DNA of 64,000 nt from Persicaria tinctoria (Eukaryota > Streptophyta > Magnoliopsida > Caryophyllales > Polygonaceae): the NCBI GenBank assembly GCA_037127255.1, contig JBANSL010000006.1:86724107-86788106 (forward strand), given 5' to 3'. This document shows positions 23,460 through 35,725 of this stretch, piece after piece. The notes beneath the pieces were generated by a model. That model saw nothing but the letters and a program-made list of their open reading frames with translations. It searched no databases and had not been told where the DNA came from. Each line of letters opens with the position of its first letter. The stretch's first letter is position 1. A program made the translations under genes and the position numbers.

Positions 23460-26400
23460 ATGGGGAAGAAGCAGCACAGTAAAGATCGAATGTTCATAAC
23501 GAAGACGGAGTGGGCCACCGAATGGGGAGGCGCCAAGTCTAAGGAATCCGGCGCCCCTTTCAAGCGCCTCCCATTCTATTGCTGCGCGTACGCTTCCCTC
23601 TCCATCTCTGAAATCCCTAGTTCTTGATTAAGCAACACTTTGTTTTCGATTTCGCACTTAATTTTGGGGACAATTTGTTTTTGTGGGCGCAGTCTCACTT
23701 TCACACCCTTTGACGATCCGGTTTGCACCCAAGATGGGAGCGTGTTTGATGTCATGTGAGTTTTTGCTGCAATTTCAAAAGATTTTGGAGCAATTTTTAG
23801 CCGATTTCCTAATTTTTTCCAGCTTTTGTCTACAGGCATATTACTCCTTACATCAGAAAGTATGGCAGGAATCCGGTCACTGGAGCTCCTCTTAATCTAG
23901 GAGATTTAATTCCATTAACCTTCCATAAAAATTCTGATGGTGAGCAATGAATTCTCAATATAACAATCAGTTTGCCTGTTAACTTGTTAAGCTTGGTTGC
24001 ATAAATGAAGCCATGGATGCCTCTTTGATTTTTAGCATTATAATTTATGTGCTATAGAAAGAAGATTTGGAGTCATTAGGCCCATTGCTGTATTGTATAG
24101 TCTTGTGCTAGGCTTGGATGCAACATGTTATCTTTGTGATTATATTAAAATGTCTTTCTGTTGTGTAGGGGAGTTTCAGTGCCCAGTCCTGAACAAGGTT
24201 TTCACTGAATTCACACATATTGTGGCGGTGAAGACCACAGGAAATGTGTTCTGTTATGAGGTTTATTCCCTGTCCTTTTGCCATATGTTTTTCTTTTAAT
24301 GAAAGGCACCTTGCGTATGTTGAAAACTTATTTGCACCTACTCTGTTCAGGCAATCAAAGAATTAAACATTAAGACTAAGAATTGGAAGGAGCTGCTCAC
24401 TGATGAACCATTCACCAGGGAGGATCTGATTACTATTCAAGTGAGTGCCTATCATGAATGTGCTCAACTATTGTGTGTTGCACAGATTATGTTTTGGACA
24501 ATAGCTTAGATACTTTTTTTTAAACACTCTTTCTGCAGAATCCTAATGTACATGACACCAAAGTTCTTAGTGATTTTGACCATGTCAAGAAGGGATTGAA
24601 AATTGATGATGAAGGTATTGATGTGCAACTTGTCAGTCATATCCTTGTATTTTTCTCCCCAATTGATGGAACTGACTTATTCTTTGTTCATTACAGAATT
24701 GAAGAAAATGGAATCAGATCCAGCTTACAATATAAATGTAAGTGGGGATATAAAGCAGATGTTGGCAGAGCTTGGAACTGAAAAAGGAAGACAAACTGCA
24801 CTGCATGGTGGTGGTGGAAGCAAGGCTCAAAAGGAACGAGCAGATGCACTAGCCGCTCTTATTGCTGCGAGATCACGAATAAAGGAGGACTCCAAATCAA
24901 GTGGGGAAACTGCAACTAAACAGTCTTTTAGTATTGTTGATGCTGCTTCTGCCTCAGTACATGGAAGGAGTGCAGCTGCAGCTAAAGCTACAACTGCTGA
25001 AAAGACTGCTGCTCGTATTGCAATGCATATGTCCGGAGAGAGAGATCCTGTGAATGCAAAGATGGTTTGGCTTTGTTAACTCTATTAGTTCTGTGCGCTT
25101 ATAATTATGTTTCATGGATATAGTTTCACTTTTAGGTTCTGATTCATGTTATTCTATTTCTGCTTTTAGACTACATGCTGTGGGAAGTTGTCCATTTTGG
25201 CTTCATATATTGTGCCAATGCATAATAATATCAAACTCACACCTTGATGAACCTTTCTCAGGTTAAGAGCCGTTATACGTCTGGTGCTGCTTCAAGATCC
25301 TTCACTTCTACTTCATTTGACCCTATAACAAAAAATGACTTTGAGTATGTTAAGGTTGAGAAAAATCCAAAGAAAAAAGGCTATGTACAGCTACTTACAA
25401 CGCATGGTGACTTGAACATCGAGCTACACTGTGACATAACTCCTCGGGCGTGTGAAAACTTTATTACTCTTTGCGAGCGTGGATATTATAATGGGTTGAT
25501 TTTCCACAGAAGTATCAGGTAATGTGGCAAATTGATTTATTTCTTCCCAAGGAAACCTGTTGGCTCCTCTGTTAAGTTGCTAGGTATTTTCTGTTACTAA
25601 CAAGTTTTAAATGCACTTCATGCAGGAACTTTATGATTCAAGGTGGTGATCCTACTGGGACTGGCAAAGGAGGTGAATCAATATGGGGGAAACCATTTAA
25701 AGATGAAGTGAACTCCAAGCTACTTCATTCAGGAAGGGGTGTTGTGAGTATGGCAAACAGTGGTCCTCACACGAATGGTTCACAGTTTTTCATTCTGTAC
25801 AAATCTGCAACTCATTTGAACTACAAGCATACAGTCTTTGGTATGGTAGTTGGCGGCTTGACTGCACTTGCTGCAATGGAGAAGGTTCCCGTTGATGACG
25901 ATGACAGACCTTTGGTTAGTTTCGCAGCTGCCACCATTTCCTCTTTGTATATCGTCTTTTAACATGAAGTAAATACCAATGTGGTTTATATCGTGCTTGA
26001 GAAGCATTGCCAATCGATAATTATCTATACTGCTATCAAGAATACGGTTCTAGGAAAATTAGAGTTGTGCAGCCCTGAGTTAGGATCTATGACGTATCAA
26101 CAATATGTCATTTGTTGATATGGCATCTGCCTGTTGTGGGGATGGTAGGGAATCTGATTATAGTTAATGTTGCTCTTGTTACTGGTTTTATCGCTTTAAA
26201 TGCGTCATACCATATAGATATAGACAGTTATCATAAAACGCATTGAATCAAAATATAAGAGCCTGATCCTATCAGCCATTAAACAAAAGATTCGACTTTC
26301 TTTTAATCTCCACCACTATTGTAATTTGTAAGTCTTTTCTTTTCTTTTCTTTTCTATCCTAAGATTTCTCCATTAGAGTGTGCCTTGTTTTGGATGTTTT

Positions 26401-26968
26401 TGTTTCTTTTTGTGGGGGCATAACAGGGTCTTGAAGTTGAATCATTGAATTCTTTTACAACCATTCTTGTAGGTTGGTTGACTTGTAGGTTGGTCGATAC
26501 TTATTTGCAGTACACTTATTACCTTTTTATCTTTATTCTGCTTGTTTTCCAGGAAGAAATCAAGATCAATAGTGTTAAAGTCTTTGTAAATCCTTACAAT
26601 GAACCTGATGAAGAAGAGGAGGAAGAGAAGAAAACGGATGAGAATAATGCTGATGATCAAGAAAATGTTAGTCTCTAAACCCTTCCATGAGCAAGACTGA
26701 TGCTTTCGATTCTATGTTTGGAGATCCAACCCTCATTTCTTTTAATGACTTTCAGGAAAAGGTTGGATCATGGTATAGCAATCCAGGAACTGGAATAACA
26801 GAGGGTGGAGCTGCTGGTGGAGGTGTAGCCAAATACCTAAGGGCTAGGAATGCTCAGACAGAATCAGCTGTTGCCACAACTGATAGGGGTATGTCTTCTG
26901 ATGCCACGGGAAAGAAGAGAAAGCTAGGTGCCTCAAAGGTGGAGTTTAATAACTTTTCTAACTGGTAG
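23460..26968 (+). CDS. PUB49: U-box cyclophilin (peptidyl-prolyl isomerase / E3 ligase), CYP65/PUB49 type
   Basis: Eleven coding exons were read by hand: 23460-23587, 23693-23755, 23836-23939, 24169-24260, 24351-24440, 24539-24614, 24697-25064, 25262-25518, 25626-25914, 26553-26666 and 26756-26968. All have GT-AG borders and compatible phases, giving 597 aa. The start [18 protein letters not shown] and the end matching the family support a full-length protein. Domains: U-box about residues 37-110, a linker with an Ala-rich segment, and a cyclophilin domain about 343-500 ([14 protein letters not shown], active-site Arg at about 390). The Trp of cyclophilin A is His here ([11 protein letters not shown]). 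The tail is acidic and then Lys-rich. The human counterpart is PPIL2, a nuclear spliceosome-associated protein. It likely has isomerase and ubiquitin-ligase roles. No damage is seen. Confidence 0.97.
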
Positions 26969-27448
26969 ATGTTAAATTCTCATGTATGTGGATGATTCAT
27001 CATAAATCTATAAGTTGAGAGGGAAATCAAACTTGCAGTTGTAACATATAAGTTGAGAGGGAAATCAATATTTCCAAGGACACTAGGAAGTAATTGGTGT
27101 GAACATAGAATTCAACGTAGTTGGATGTAACAATTTTTTTTTTGTGAGTGTCAGGAGAATTTTTATATGCTTATTCCTACATGTCATTGTATCTGTGCCT
27201 TGTGGAGCATTTCTACTTTAACATGGATTTACGTTTCCTGTGTTACCATTGAAAGCTATCATCTGTATTGTTTTGATCTCCCACCAAGTCCTAATAAAGA
27301 GAATAGTAGGAATGATATAGAGATGCAAGGAAACTGGCTTTCCTAGCTTAAGGGTTTTCTTGTACAGAAAAATGAAACAATTTATGACAGGCAGAAAATG
27401 GTTATCAATTATTTGATTTATACCTCTTTCACTGGATTGACCGAACCT
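26969..27448 (+). other. PUB49 3' region
   Basis: AT-rich DNA after the stop codon, probably the 3' UTR and terminator region. A 20-base phrase containing TAAGTTGAGAGGGAAATCAA is duplicated at about 27010 and 27048. No other gene is recognised. Confidence 0.5.
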
Positions 27449-27456
27449 CCTGGTTT

Positions 27457-27942
27457 TAGGGCTGTTACTTGAGCCGAGTAGCTCGAGCTCGGCTCGGGCT
27501 CGGCTCGGAAAAAGCTCGACTCGGGCTCGCTCGAATTAAATATGAGTCAAGCTTGAGCAGAATTCTGAGCTCGAGCTCGGCTCGAGTAGCTCGTATAGCT
27601 CATTTTATGGGTGAAATTACCGTTCTCCCCTATGTTTTATTTAACCCCATGTAAATCAGTTTTATTTAACCCCTTGTAAATAGGGCGTATATCTCGTTTC
27701 GTAGGTGAAATTACAGTTCTGTCCATAGGTTTTATTTAACCTCTTCTTCTAAAGAGTCTGTCGACCGTTTTGCCTTTTGGACTCCATTCATTTTGAATGA
27801 CAGATCTACATTTTGTGAGTAGCTCGAGCTCGACTCGGCTCGGCTCGAGAAAATGAGGCTCAAGCTCGAGCTCGGCTCGTTTGTAAACGAGCCGAGCTTG
27901 AACACCCACTACTCGAGCTCGTAAGCTCGTATATCAGCCCTA
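27457..27942. mobile_element. hAT MITE with perfect 8-bp TSD CCTGGTTT
   Basis: 486 bp with ends TAGGGCTG...CAGCCCTA (8-bp perfect terminal inverted repeat) and flanking CCTGGTTT on both sides (27449-27456 and 27943-27950). Subterminal DNA on both sides is a string of GAGCTCGGCTCG-type words, the same word set as in the hAT element at 19202-20440. There is no coding capacity. Confidence 0.93.
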
Positions 27943-28139
27943 CCTGGTTTGTATGAGTCTTATGATCTACATGGCCCGTAAAGAGTTATCTACTTACAAC
28001 AAGAACACCCTCCTAGTTTCCTACTTAAAAAAAATCAATGAAGAAATAGAAGATAGTTACATTTTTTGCAGTTCCTGTGTGTATGAATTTGTTTGCTGTC
28101 AGTTTCAAGCATTCATGTCTATGGATGTGTATCATTTGG

Positions 28140-29040
28140 GGTGAGTGAACACAAGGAGAAGATTCTTCCACTGTCTTGGCAAGCCTTTGTAACCCAAAGC
28201 AAAACCAGTGCAATCATGACGGTGGAAAGGAAGAGTATCCAAATCCAGGTGTCTAGTTGATGTCTTGAATGGCCTGCAATACTGCATATCAGCATAAAAA
28301 AGCTTGCTCTTCACAAAGCTACAGTGTATCAACCCATCTAGATCCGGGTACACGCCGATTAGGTCCTGGATGGAATGGATGTAAGCATAAGCAATTGCGT
28401 AGTAACTCTCAGGAAGACATCTGGACGATGAGGAGCTGCCATTGGAGTAGCAGGTAAATTTCTCTAGAATCTGCACCATGTAAAATATTAAATGATCAAT
28501 TTAACTCCTGGGTGATTGGTGTTTTCGCTATGTAGGCTTATTTTTGCAGTGGATAAGGCAGGGAAACATTACTGGGGCAGTTCCTTTGGCAGTTCTATGA
28601 TCTTTGAATTAATATGTTCGTGACCGAACTAGCGTAGATATGCCATATGCAAGAGCCTGTATAAGATAATGTTTGCTTGGTATACCTCACTTATGAAATC
28701 ATGCAGAGTGTGGCCAATGTCCATCATGATATGTTCTGATTTTCAGCATTTTTTCACAAGCATGGAGCAGAGGCTGCTGTTCCTGGGATTCTCCAAGAAA
28801 CTGACTGCCGCACAGGTATCTTCTACAATACATGTGATTTGCACCCTATAGGGTGCAAGTATGCACGTATTGGGTGCGCTTTAAAATTTCCGCGAGTGCA
28901 TTTAAATGGCATGTTTCAAGATGAGAGATGCTGTAGTTACTCACTCGCTAAGGCAAAGATCAACCCCAGCAAGTACCCGGCATGCACCAGTTAAAATCCA
29001 CCAGAAGAAAATGACACTGTAAAGCTGAACAAATAAATCA
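28140..29040 (-). pseudogene. Decayed multipass membrane-protein gene fragment
   Basis: On the minus strand, exon-like pieces appear in order. First, a hydrophobic segment (VIFFWWILTGACRVLAGVDLCLSE, about 29010-28940). Then ENP.NSSLCSM (about 28790-28740). Then a segment with IQDLIGVYPDLDGLIHCSFV and QYCRPF (28480-28240), followed in another frame by a second hydrophobic run. This pattern (NP..NSSL, YPDL..L..CSFV, CRP before a final membrane helix) resembles a plant plasma-membrane protein family, but I cannot name it with certainty. Frameshifts and missing exons show that it is dead. Confidence 0.5.
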
Positions 29041-29561
29041 TTTGCAGAATATCAGGGTAATTGTTGAAGTCTTAAATAAACCCTCTAATAATTAATTTGA
29101 TGTAAACTTACATTATGAGTCCAAATGAAATAATGAACATGTAAAGTATTCTGAATATATCCTAATTGATGTCTCTATCTGCAGGGGATAAGGCAAATGA
29201 TATGTGGCCAATCCAATCGTGCGCCTGTGTGGGTTGTTGAATCATCTCAACCAACTTGTATCTTGGAATTTTTGTTGTAAATAGCCAAAAACCGAGAAAT
29301 AATTAGGGAAGTTCCGAAAGATTTTAGGGATTTAGCCAAAACAGACCTAAGGTTTTTTAAAAAAATATTAAAAAATGTGTGTATTTCGTTTTTTTTTTTT
29401 TTTAATTTTTGGGTTTAATTTTATTAACATTAACAGAAAAGAATAAAAAAAAATACATTTTTTTTAGTTAAAAATTAAAAAAAAAAGAAAGAAAGAAGAA
29501 GACCCGCTGTTTAATCCAACGACTCTTTCACCTTTCCCACCCAACTTTCCACACTCTCCTC

Positions 29562-30918
29562 TAGGGCTGTGCAGAAATATACGACACGGTTGACACGACA
29601 CGAAATCGCAACAAAACGATACGAAAAAACACGAAACGATATTGATACGACACGATTATGACACGAAACGGTAAAACACGACAATAATCGTGTCGTGTTC
29701 GGATTGGCATTTTCCCCTTATCGGGTATCCGACACGACACGATAATAAATTTTTTTTTTTAAATATTAATAGATGGTTATAATAGATATATTACAATTGT
29801 CCTCAAGTAACACAAAACACAGGTTAGCCTGTTGGTAGAGCGCTCCTACATCCTTTTCTTTTGAAACCAAAGGACCCGAGTTCGAATCCCCAGGTATGCC
29901 CTTTTTTTACATTCGTTTTCAATTTTTTTTTCTTCTACAGGCACGCTTCCACTACTGTCTGCCTGTCTAGGTTATGACTTACGCCAGTCGCCAACTCGCC
30001 AAGGGTCCAAGCCTTCTTTCTTCACCCTCACAGTCACAATCGCCGCCTCTCCTCTCATCCTCTCTCTCACAAACGCCTCACCGCCTGCCTCGCCGTCGCC
30101 GTCTCCGGCTAGCCCTAGCCAGCCCACGGCTCACCATCGTCTCTCCTTTCTTCATTCTCACAGTTCTGACCCTCTCTTCTCACAAAAGAATAGCAGTCGA
30201 GTCGCCGTCTGCCTCACCGTCGTCGGCTCGCCCTAGCCAGCCCACGGCTCACCATCGCCTCTCCTCTCCTCTCCCTCTCGAGTCTCGGTTCCTCTCCTCC
30301 GGCCGCCATTGACGAATTTAGGGTTTTCAAGTTCAAGCTGCATCACCCCCAAATCCAGCCCAGATCCAACCATCCCCACCGGCCGCCATTGACGAATTTA
30401 GATGTAGTTCAGTCTCCGGCAATCGCCCATTGCAGCTCTCTGCCTCTCCCTTGAAAATCTTACCACTTCTCCAGAAAACGAAGTTCTCAAGCCCTCTTCT
30501 TAGTTCTGCTGCTCAATCGAGTCGCTTCAGATCCGGCAGCCCTTCTAGCGGCTCGCCTCTCCTCTCCGGCCTCAATCTCAGATTCGACGCTCGGCCTCGC
30601 TTCAGATTTGACGCTTGCCCTCGACCTTGATCGACGCTCATCCTTGTTCAAAGTTCAGATCCGACGTGCTCGAGTTGCTTCAGATCCGGCGTCTAGTACG
30701 GCAACATTTAGAAAGGAACAAAAAAAAGAGGTTTTTTTTTTAGAAATCGTGTCGTGTCGTGTTATACGGGTATCCGTCACGAAACCGTGTCGTGTTATCG
30801 TGTCGGATACCCGGTACTTATCGTGTCGTGTTCGGATCGGCACTTTTCCCCTTATCGGTTTCGTGTTTTTATCGTGTCGTGTCGTGTCGTGTCGGATACC
30901 CGTTTATGCACAGCCCTA
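29562..30918. mobile_element. hAT element nested in the foldback element, TSD CTCTCCTC/CTCCCCTC
   Basis: 1357 bp with 12-bp perfect ends TAGGGCTGTGCA...TGCACAGCCCTA, flanked by CTCTCCTC (29554-29561) and CTCCCCTC (30919-30926), 7 of 8 identical. Both ends carry many CGTGTCGTGT/ACACGACACG words and the phrase CCCCTTATCGG. The interior carries a tRNA-like segment and GC-rich pyrimidine-biased DNA resembling captured leader or exon sequence (29974-30640). No transposase. Confidence 0.9.
29825..29905 (+). ncRNA. tRNA-like Pol III unit (SINE head or decayed tRNA)
   Basis: An A-box-like TAGCCTGTTGG (29825-29835) followed by TAGAGCGC, and a B-box GAGTTCGAATCC (29878-29889) 42 bases further on, then a T-run (about 29903-29909) that could stop Pol III. 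The T-arm and acceptor stems do not pair well, so it is not a functional tRNA. It lies inside the nested hAT element, probably as captured or SINE-derived sequence. Confidence 0.45.
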
Positions 30919-31060
30919 CTCCCCTCTATCCCTTATTTCCCCCTCACGTATGTATCTCTCCTCCCCTCCTCTTTTTTCATGTGGACCCCCACTCTCTCTC
31001 TCTTCTTCCCCTTTTCTTTCCTTTGCATTTTTTTTTGTAGACGTTAAAAATTAATAAAAT

Positions 31061-31245
31061 GGTAGAGTCGCTGTTTTAAACAGCGACTCTACCCTATAAT
31101 TTTTTTTTTTGCTTTTCATTATTCTTGTATAAAACTTAATTTTTTTTTAAAAAAAATACTAAGTCGCTGTTTCAAACAGCGACTTACATTTTTTTTTTTT
31201 TTTAAACCTTGGGTAAAGTCGCTGTTACAAACAACGACTTTACCC
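31061..31245. repeat. Three palindromes sharing half-site GTCGCTGTTT
   Basis: 31061-31093 is a perfect 33-bp palindrome around a single central base. 31160-31186 is a perfect 27-bp palindrome. 31211-31245 is a 35-bp palindrome with one mismatched pair. All share arms containing AGTCGCTGTT/AACAGCGACT and are separated by T-rich DNA. They lie in the right arm of the foldback element. A weaker half-site lies near 29500 in the left arm. Confidence 0.9.
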
Positions 31246-31354
31246 TGTTTTGGCTAAAACCCTAAAATCTTTCGAAACTTGGCTATTTTCCTAATTATTT
31301 CTCGGTTTTTGGCTATTTACAAAAAAAATTATGTGTCTTGTCTGTTCGATCTTG

Positions 31355-32013
31355 CAATGTTCTTTAGTGCTAATAGATAGCTATAGACTCTTATGAAGAA
31401 CTACATGTGTGACAGGAGCAAGGTTCTAAATATCGCGTATCGGGGTCGTATCGGTTACGAGTAAAAATGATTCATCGGGGATATATCGGACATATATCGG
31501 GATATATCGGATTTATCGTTTTTGCTGATTTTTAATTATAAATATTATATTTATACTTCAAAATGTAAAAATACACATGAAAAATTAATATTTAAATTAT
31601 CAAATTATCAAATAAACTTAATAAAATAAAAACAACTTCATTCATAATGGTTAAAGTTACTTTATCAAAGTTGGCAATTCTAAATATCCCCGATATATCA
31701 CCGATATTGACCCGATATATCGGGTCACAAAGGTTAAAATTGCCTTATAAAAGTTGGCAATTCTAAATATCCTCGATATATCATCGATATTGACCCGATA
31801 TATCGGCGTTGACCCGATATATCGCCGATATTGACCCGATATATCACGTTGACCGATATATTCACCCGATAAGCCGATATCGTAGCGGATTCTAAATATC
31901 CCCGATATATCGACCGATATATTCGATATTTAGAACACTGGACAGGAGCAATGTTCTTTAGTGCCAATAGATAGCTATAGACTCTCATGAAGAACTACAT
32001 GTGTGACAGGAGC
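31355..32013 (+). repeat. 64-bp tandem duplication split by a hAT MITE
   Basis: A segment starting CAATGTTCTTTAGTGC and ending GTGTGACAGGAG occurs at about 31355-31418 and again at about 31949-32012 with a few differences. The MITE at 31419-31940 sits at the boundary between the two units. Confidence 0.8.
31419..31940. mobile_element. hAT MITE with perfect 8-bp TSD GACAGGAG
   Basis: 522 bp. The left end is CAAGGTTCTAAATATCG and the right end, reverse-complemented, is CAGTGTTCTAAATATCG. GACAGGAG flanks both sides (31411-31418 and 31941-31948). Subterminal DNA consists of many CCGATATATCGGG words. AT-rich centre, no coding. Confidence 0.92.
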
Positions 32014-32282
32014 AAATTGCATTATTGAGCTCATTGGCCAACAAGTTGCAAAACCGACATGTCATTACCCAAAGATTGCATATGCATATTTACATTACTA
32101 TTGGTGGCGAGAAACTATTCGGGTAGATAATTACACCAAATGCTAAACATTGTCACAAGATAGAGTAAAAAAAAGACCCGGGTATGTGATATTTGGTACA
32201 ACTCTACAAACCTTGACCGGCAACAAAAAAAATGCAAAAGGGGATGGACGCTTGAGGAGGTAATGGAGTACAATCACGCCAG

Positions 32283-33330
32283 CTACGTACGATGGCCCTT
32301 GTACAACTTCCATTGGGATGGGTAGCAAGCAGTCTTAGGCCTACTAGACCTTCTTTTCATGGACAATGGATACTTGGATAGCATGTAAGGCCGGCGATGG
32401 CAAAGGGAATAATTCACGTGTCCTAGGGTGGCACTTGGTACAAACGCCCTCGTAGCAAGCCCTATATGCAATAACCTTGTATAAATCGTGCACGAGGGAG
32501 TAAACGTCAAGACCTCACACATTCGCAACAACTACAACATTTGCGCAAGGATATTAGTTGATGTTAAAGTGTCTGTAGGTGCATGATCGGGTGCTCAGGT
32601 TCACAAGCCACCTTGACACCTTCTTGCGAACCTTGAACTCATGGTTGCTAAGCGGTCAAGCTACTATTCATATCAATGTCTTATGGTTAGTGAACACTGC
32701 GGTTGCGACAAAGTCACTAACAACCTTCCCCGACTCTGAGTTGGTCTCATGATACTCCATAAACCGTTTAGAGACCGTTTCAATGATCACTCTATCAGAG
32801 CGACGACGGATAGGTTCCGAGACTCCTTGAACACTGAATTTAGACACTCAGATTTATTCATAGCATTGATATTGTACTGATTAGCCAAGAATTACGCCAT
32901 TGTACAACTTCGGTACCCAACCTCCTTAAGGTATTGCCTAGCTCTTGAGGATTGGGCGAAGAAGTCTACGTAGAGCTCATTGAATAATGAAATGGTTTAG
33001 GTGTTCACCGTCTTAAAGATTGTAGCATGTTTGTGCCCTTGAACCTACACTTGACGTTCTGAAACATATACCACATACAAAATCCTTGTTTGGCACATAA
33101 GTAGTCGTCTTGTATTTCATTTTGAATGGGCATGTGAAGATCAGACACCAACATCAAATCGGGAGTGTCGGGGATGACGTAACATTTGTCAGAAGAAGAA
33201 TCCCCATGAGTCGTCGTTCTCGCCATTGACCACAACAAAATCTATTTGGGTTGATGCAATGGTCGACATCTTGTTTAGTTGCGAACAATAGGGTTACATT
33301 GGTCTCGAATTGCGCAATCTGTCTCTGATA
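32283..33330 (-). pseudogene. Mutator-like transposase, second dead copy
   Basis: Read on the minus strand from about 33240: LMLVSDLHMPIQNEIQDDY and GFCMWYMFQNVKCRFKG (second catalytic Asp and the C/H region of plant MULEs). In shifted frames follow phrases matching ARxYLKEVGY, SECLNSVFKESRxL (catalytic Glu region) and ETVSKRFMEYHETNSESGKVV. Finally comes a SWIM-like SCTYRHFNIN.YPCANVV near 32560. Multiple stops and frameshifts. It differs clearly from the copy at 13.7-21.9 kb. From 32014 to 32283 nothing else is recognised. Confidence 0.75.
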
Positions 33331-33790
33331 CCACCTTTTGTAACGAACCGAGTTATAGAACTCGGGTTACGTTTCAAAATTCAAGTATGGGTTGAATATA
33401 AAACAAAGGTTACGTTTTAAAAGAAGGAATTTCATACCCTAAAGTTTCGTAAAGTCCATTGTGCACCCATTGTTTACACACCGTTGCCTGTCCTAATTTC
33501 TAATATACGCAAAATCATTGAGTCAAAACAACCAAGTAAAATAGAAGTGCGGAAAGCTAAATACAAAGTTGTCACGATAAAGTCGGATCAAAACATAGTA
33601 AAACCATCCAATATAAACTATTAAGTGAGTCAAGTCAATCTCTAACTACGCCACAACTGAACTTGACAAACAACACTCAACACATAAAAGGGTGAGCGGA
33701 TACCTAAAAAAAAGAATGAGGAAAGGAGTCAAGTCAAGCCACGCATGCGTGTCCTGGAGACATCGTTGAGGCCACAAAATATGTGCTAAG
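33308..33790 (-). mobile_element. LTR remnant with adjacent primer-binding-like site, minus orientation
   Basis: On the minus strand GGTTCGTTACA is followed by AAAAGG and TGGTATCAGAGAC (about 33318-33330), which looks like an LTR end plus a site complementary to initiator tRNA-Met. The LTR would extend to higher coordinates (TGTAACGAACC at 33339 on plus). Its other end and TSD were not found. From 33790 to 34476 I see only unassigned DNA; 33793 starts TGTTTGGTAATGGGATGG, a phrase common at plant DNA-transposon ends. Confidence 0.4.
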
Positions 33791-35725
33791 GTTGTGTTTG
33801 GTAATGGGATGGAGGGGGTGGGAAGGGTGGAAATTTTTTATTGGAGTCGAGCCGTGATGTTTGGCAACCAGATGGGAAAGATGGAAGGGTACGATTTTGG
33901 GGATAGAGAGGGTGCCACGGGGTGGGAAACGGAACCTCCTTCAGGAGGATGGAGGGGATGAGGAAGTTGAATCGTCCCTTTTTGCCCTTTGGGCTTCCCA
34001 GACCCTCCATGAGTATTAGCACCCATCACCCTCTTCCTTCCGATCATGCCTCACGATTCGCTTGAAAAATTTTCAGAAGCTCTTCAGATTATCATCGGCT
34101 CCTCTTTCGATGTTTGCTTCAGTTCCTCTTCCGGCTATTCTCTTACAAAGCGCAGAAGTTCAGGGTTCATCGCAATGGTCTACATCGGTCACCTCCGGAA
34201 TGCTTCCTCCCATCCGCATGTCGACGATTGATATCTATCAACTTCGGAACTCCTCTTCTCCTAACGGGTTAAGAAGTTATGAAACCCTAACCATACGCCG
34301 ATTTGAAACTGCAGTCGGCATCAACTTTCTCCGTACTTCCGGATCATTCTCTGCATCGTCGGTCTCGATCCTTTCGCCATAGCCCTAACCCTAACAACGG
34401 AATTGGTCATCGAAAAGGTCGAGAGGCAGGGATAGCGATATGTGAGAGGTGAGCGAAGGGGAGACGGTGGTTGGAGATGGTGAAATACCCCAAATTATTT
34501 TTGGGCTATTTCTTATTTTTATTTAATTGAATAAATCTATATTATATTTAAAATATAGTATATCCACTGAATTTGGCCATTTAATAAATTCACCTAAAAT
34601 ATATGGTATGAATTAGAATAATTAAATTATTCTAAAGAGAAATAATATATGGATTGATTTAATTACATAAAGTCTCTAAACATTCTTATTATTTAATTTA
34701 TGAAATTAAATTAAATAATATTCATCCTCCAAAAGTGGAGAAATCTATCAATCAACTATTTCCGTCTTTATCCACTTCTTTTATTTATTTTCCTTAAAAT
34801 ATATCTTTTATCTCACATAATTCAACCGTATAGATACACGTCAATGTTAGGGTTTCCCACAAACCACACCCGCCATCACCGTCCTCACCGTCTCTCCTCC
34901 TCACCCATTACATCGTCTCCCGTGAGCCGCGACCTCCGCAGACCACCACCGTCGGCGACCCGATTCGCGAGCCGCTGACCTCGCTCATCGCCGTCGGACT
35001 CGCCGCAGTCGCAACCTAGCCCGGAGACGCGCCCACGAGCCAAGAAGTAGCCTCCTTCCCTGTTGCCGCCGAAGATCCTTGCCGCCGCCAATCACTGCTC
35101 CAGCGCCGCCTCCGATCGCCGCCTTACTAGGCCCTCGCATGCGCCGTTAGCCATCGATGCCGGAGGAGGAGCCGCGCCGAGCCATCGCCTTCATCACGGT
35201 CCCTTCTTCTTTGTCTCGGTACGCCACTCCGACGGAATCAAATAGAGATTTCAATCTCTTTTTGCAAAATTACAGAAACTTCCATTGTTTTTATTCTATT
35301 CTTGTTTCTGACCCTAATTTAATTATTCATTAAGTCAGATGGCCTATATTTCTAAACCATTCGATTCTTGCCCGTTTTAGCGACACCAAGCAACCTCGAA
35401 GCACCCCCGCCGGATCCCGCTCCCCGAGGAATTTATATTGGTATAAATTCTTAACTTTATAGAATTAATTCAATTTCAAATTGAGTTAAGTAAAGTTAAT
35501 TTTATAAAATACCAATATTAAATATTCCTTTTCCGTTGGATTCCATAGGTGCTAAAATCTCGTCTTGTTGTCGTCAAACGATCATCGAAGGTAGGCAAGT
35601 GATTTCGTTCAATGCCTTTTGCATGTTTCGTGATTTTCTTTTGGCGTGCCTTTTTATTCTACTTTGTTAAATGCGACCGTGTGGCCAATTTCCTTGTCAG
35701 TTTCCTTGCCAGGTTTAGTCTGATC

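Larger units (their letters stand above)
29266..31331. mobile_element. Mutator-like foldback element, 9-bp TSD TGTATCTTG/TGTGTCTTG
   Basis: 2066 bp with long terminal inverted repeats. The left end carries TTGTAAATAGCCAAAAACCG, and the right end carries its reverse complement (about 31293-31312). The match extends at least 75 bases inward (GATTTTAGGG, TAGCCAAAACAG). Flanks 29257-29265 and 31332-31340 match in 8 of 9 bases, the Mutator target-site length. No transposase is present. The interior is occupied by a nested hAT element (29562-30918). Palindromes crowd the right arm (31061-31245). Confidence 0.85.

Noticed and set aside
29825..29905. Functional tRNA gene
   Set aside because: A- and B-boxes are visible, but the T-arm and acceptor do not pair and the anticodon arm is irregular.
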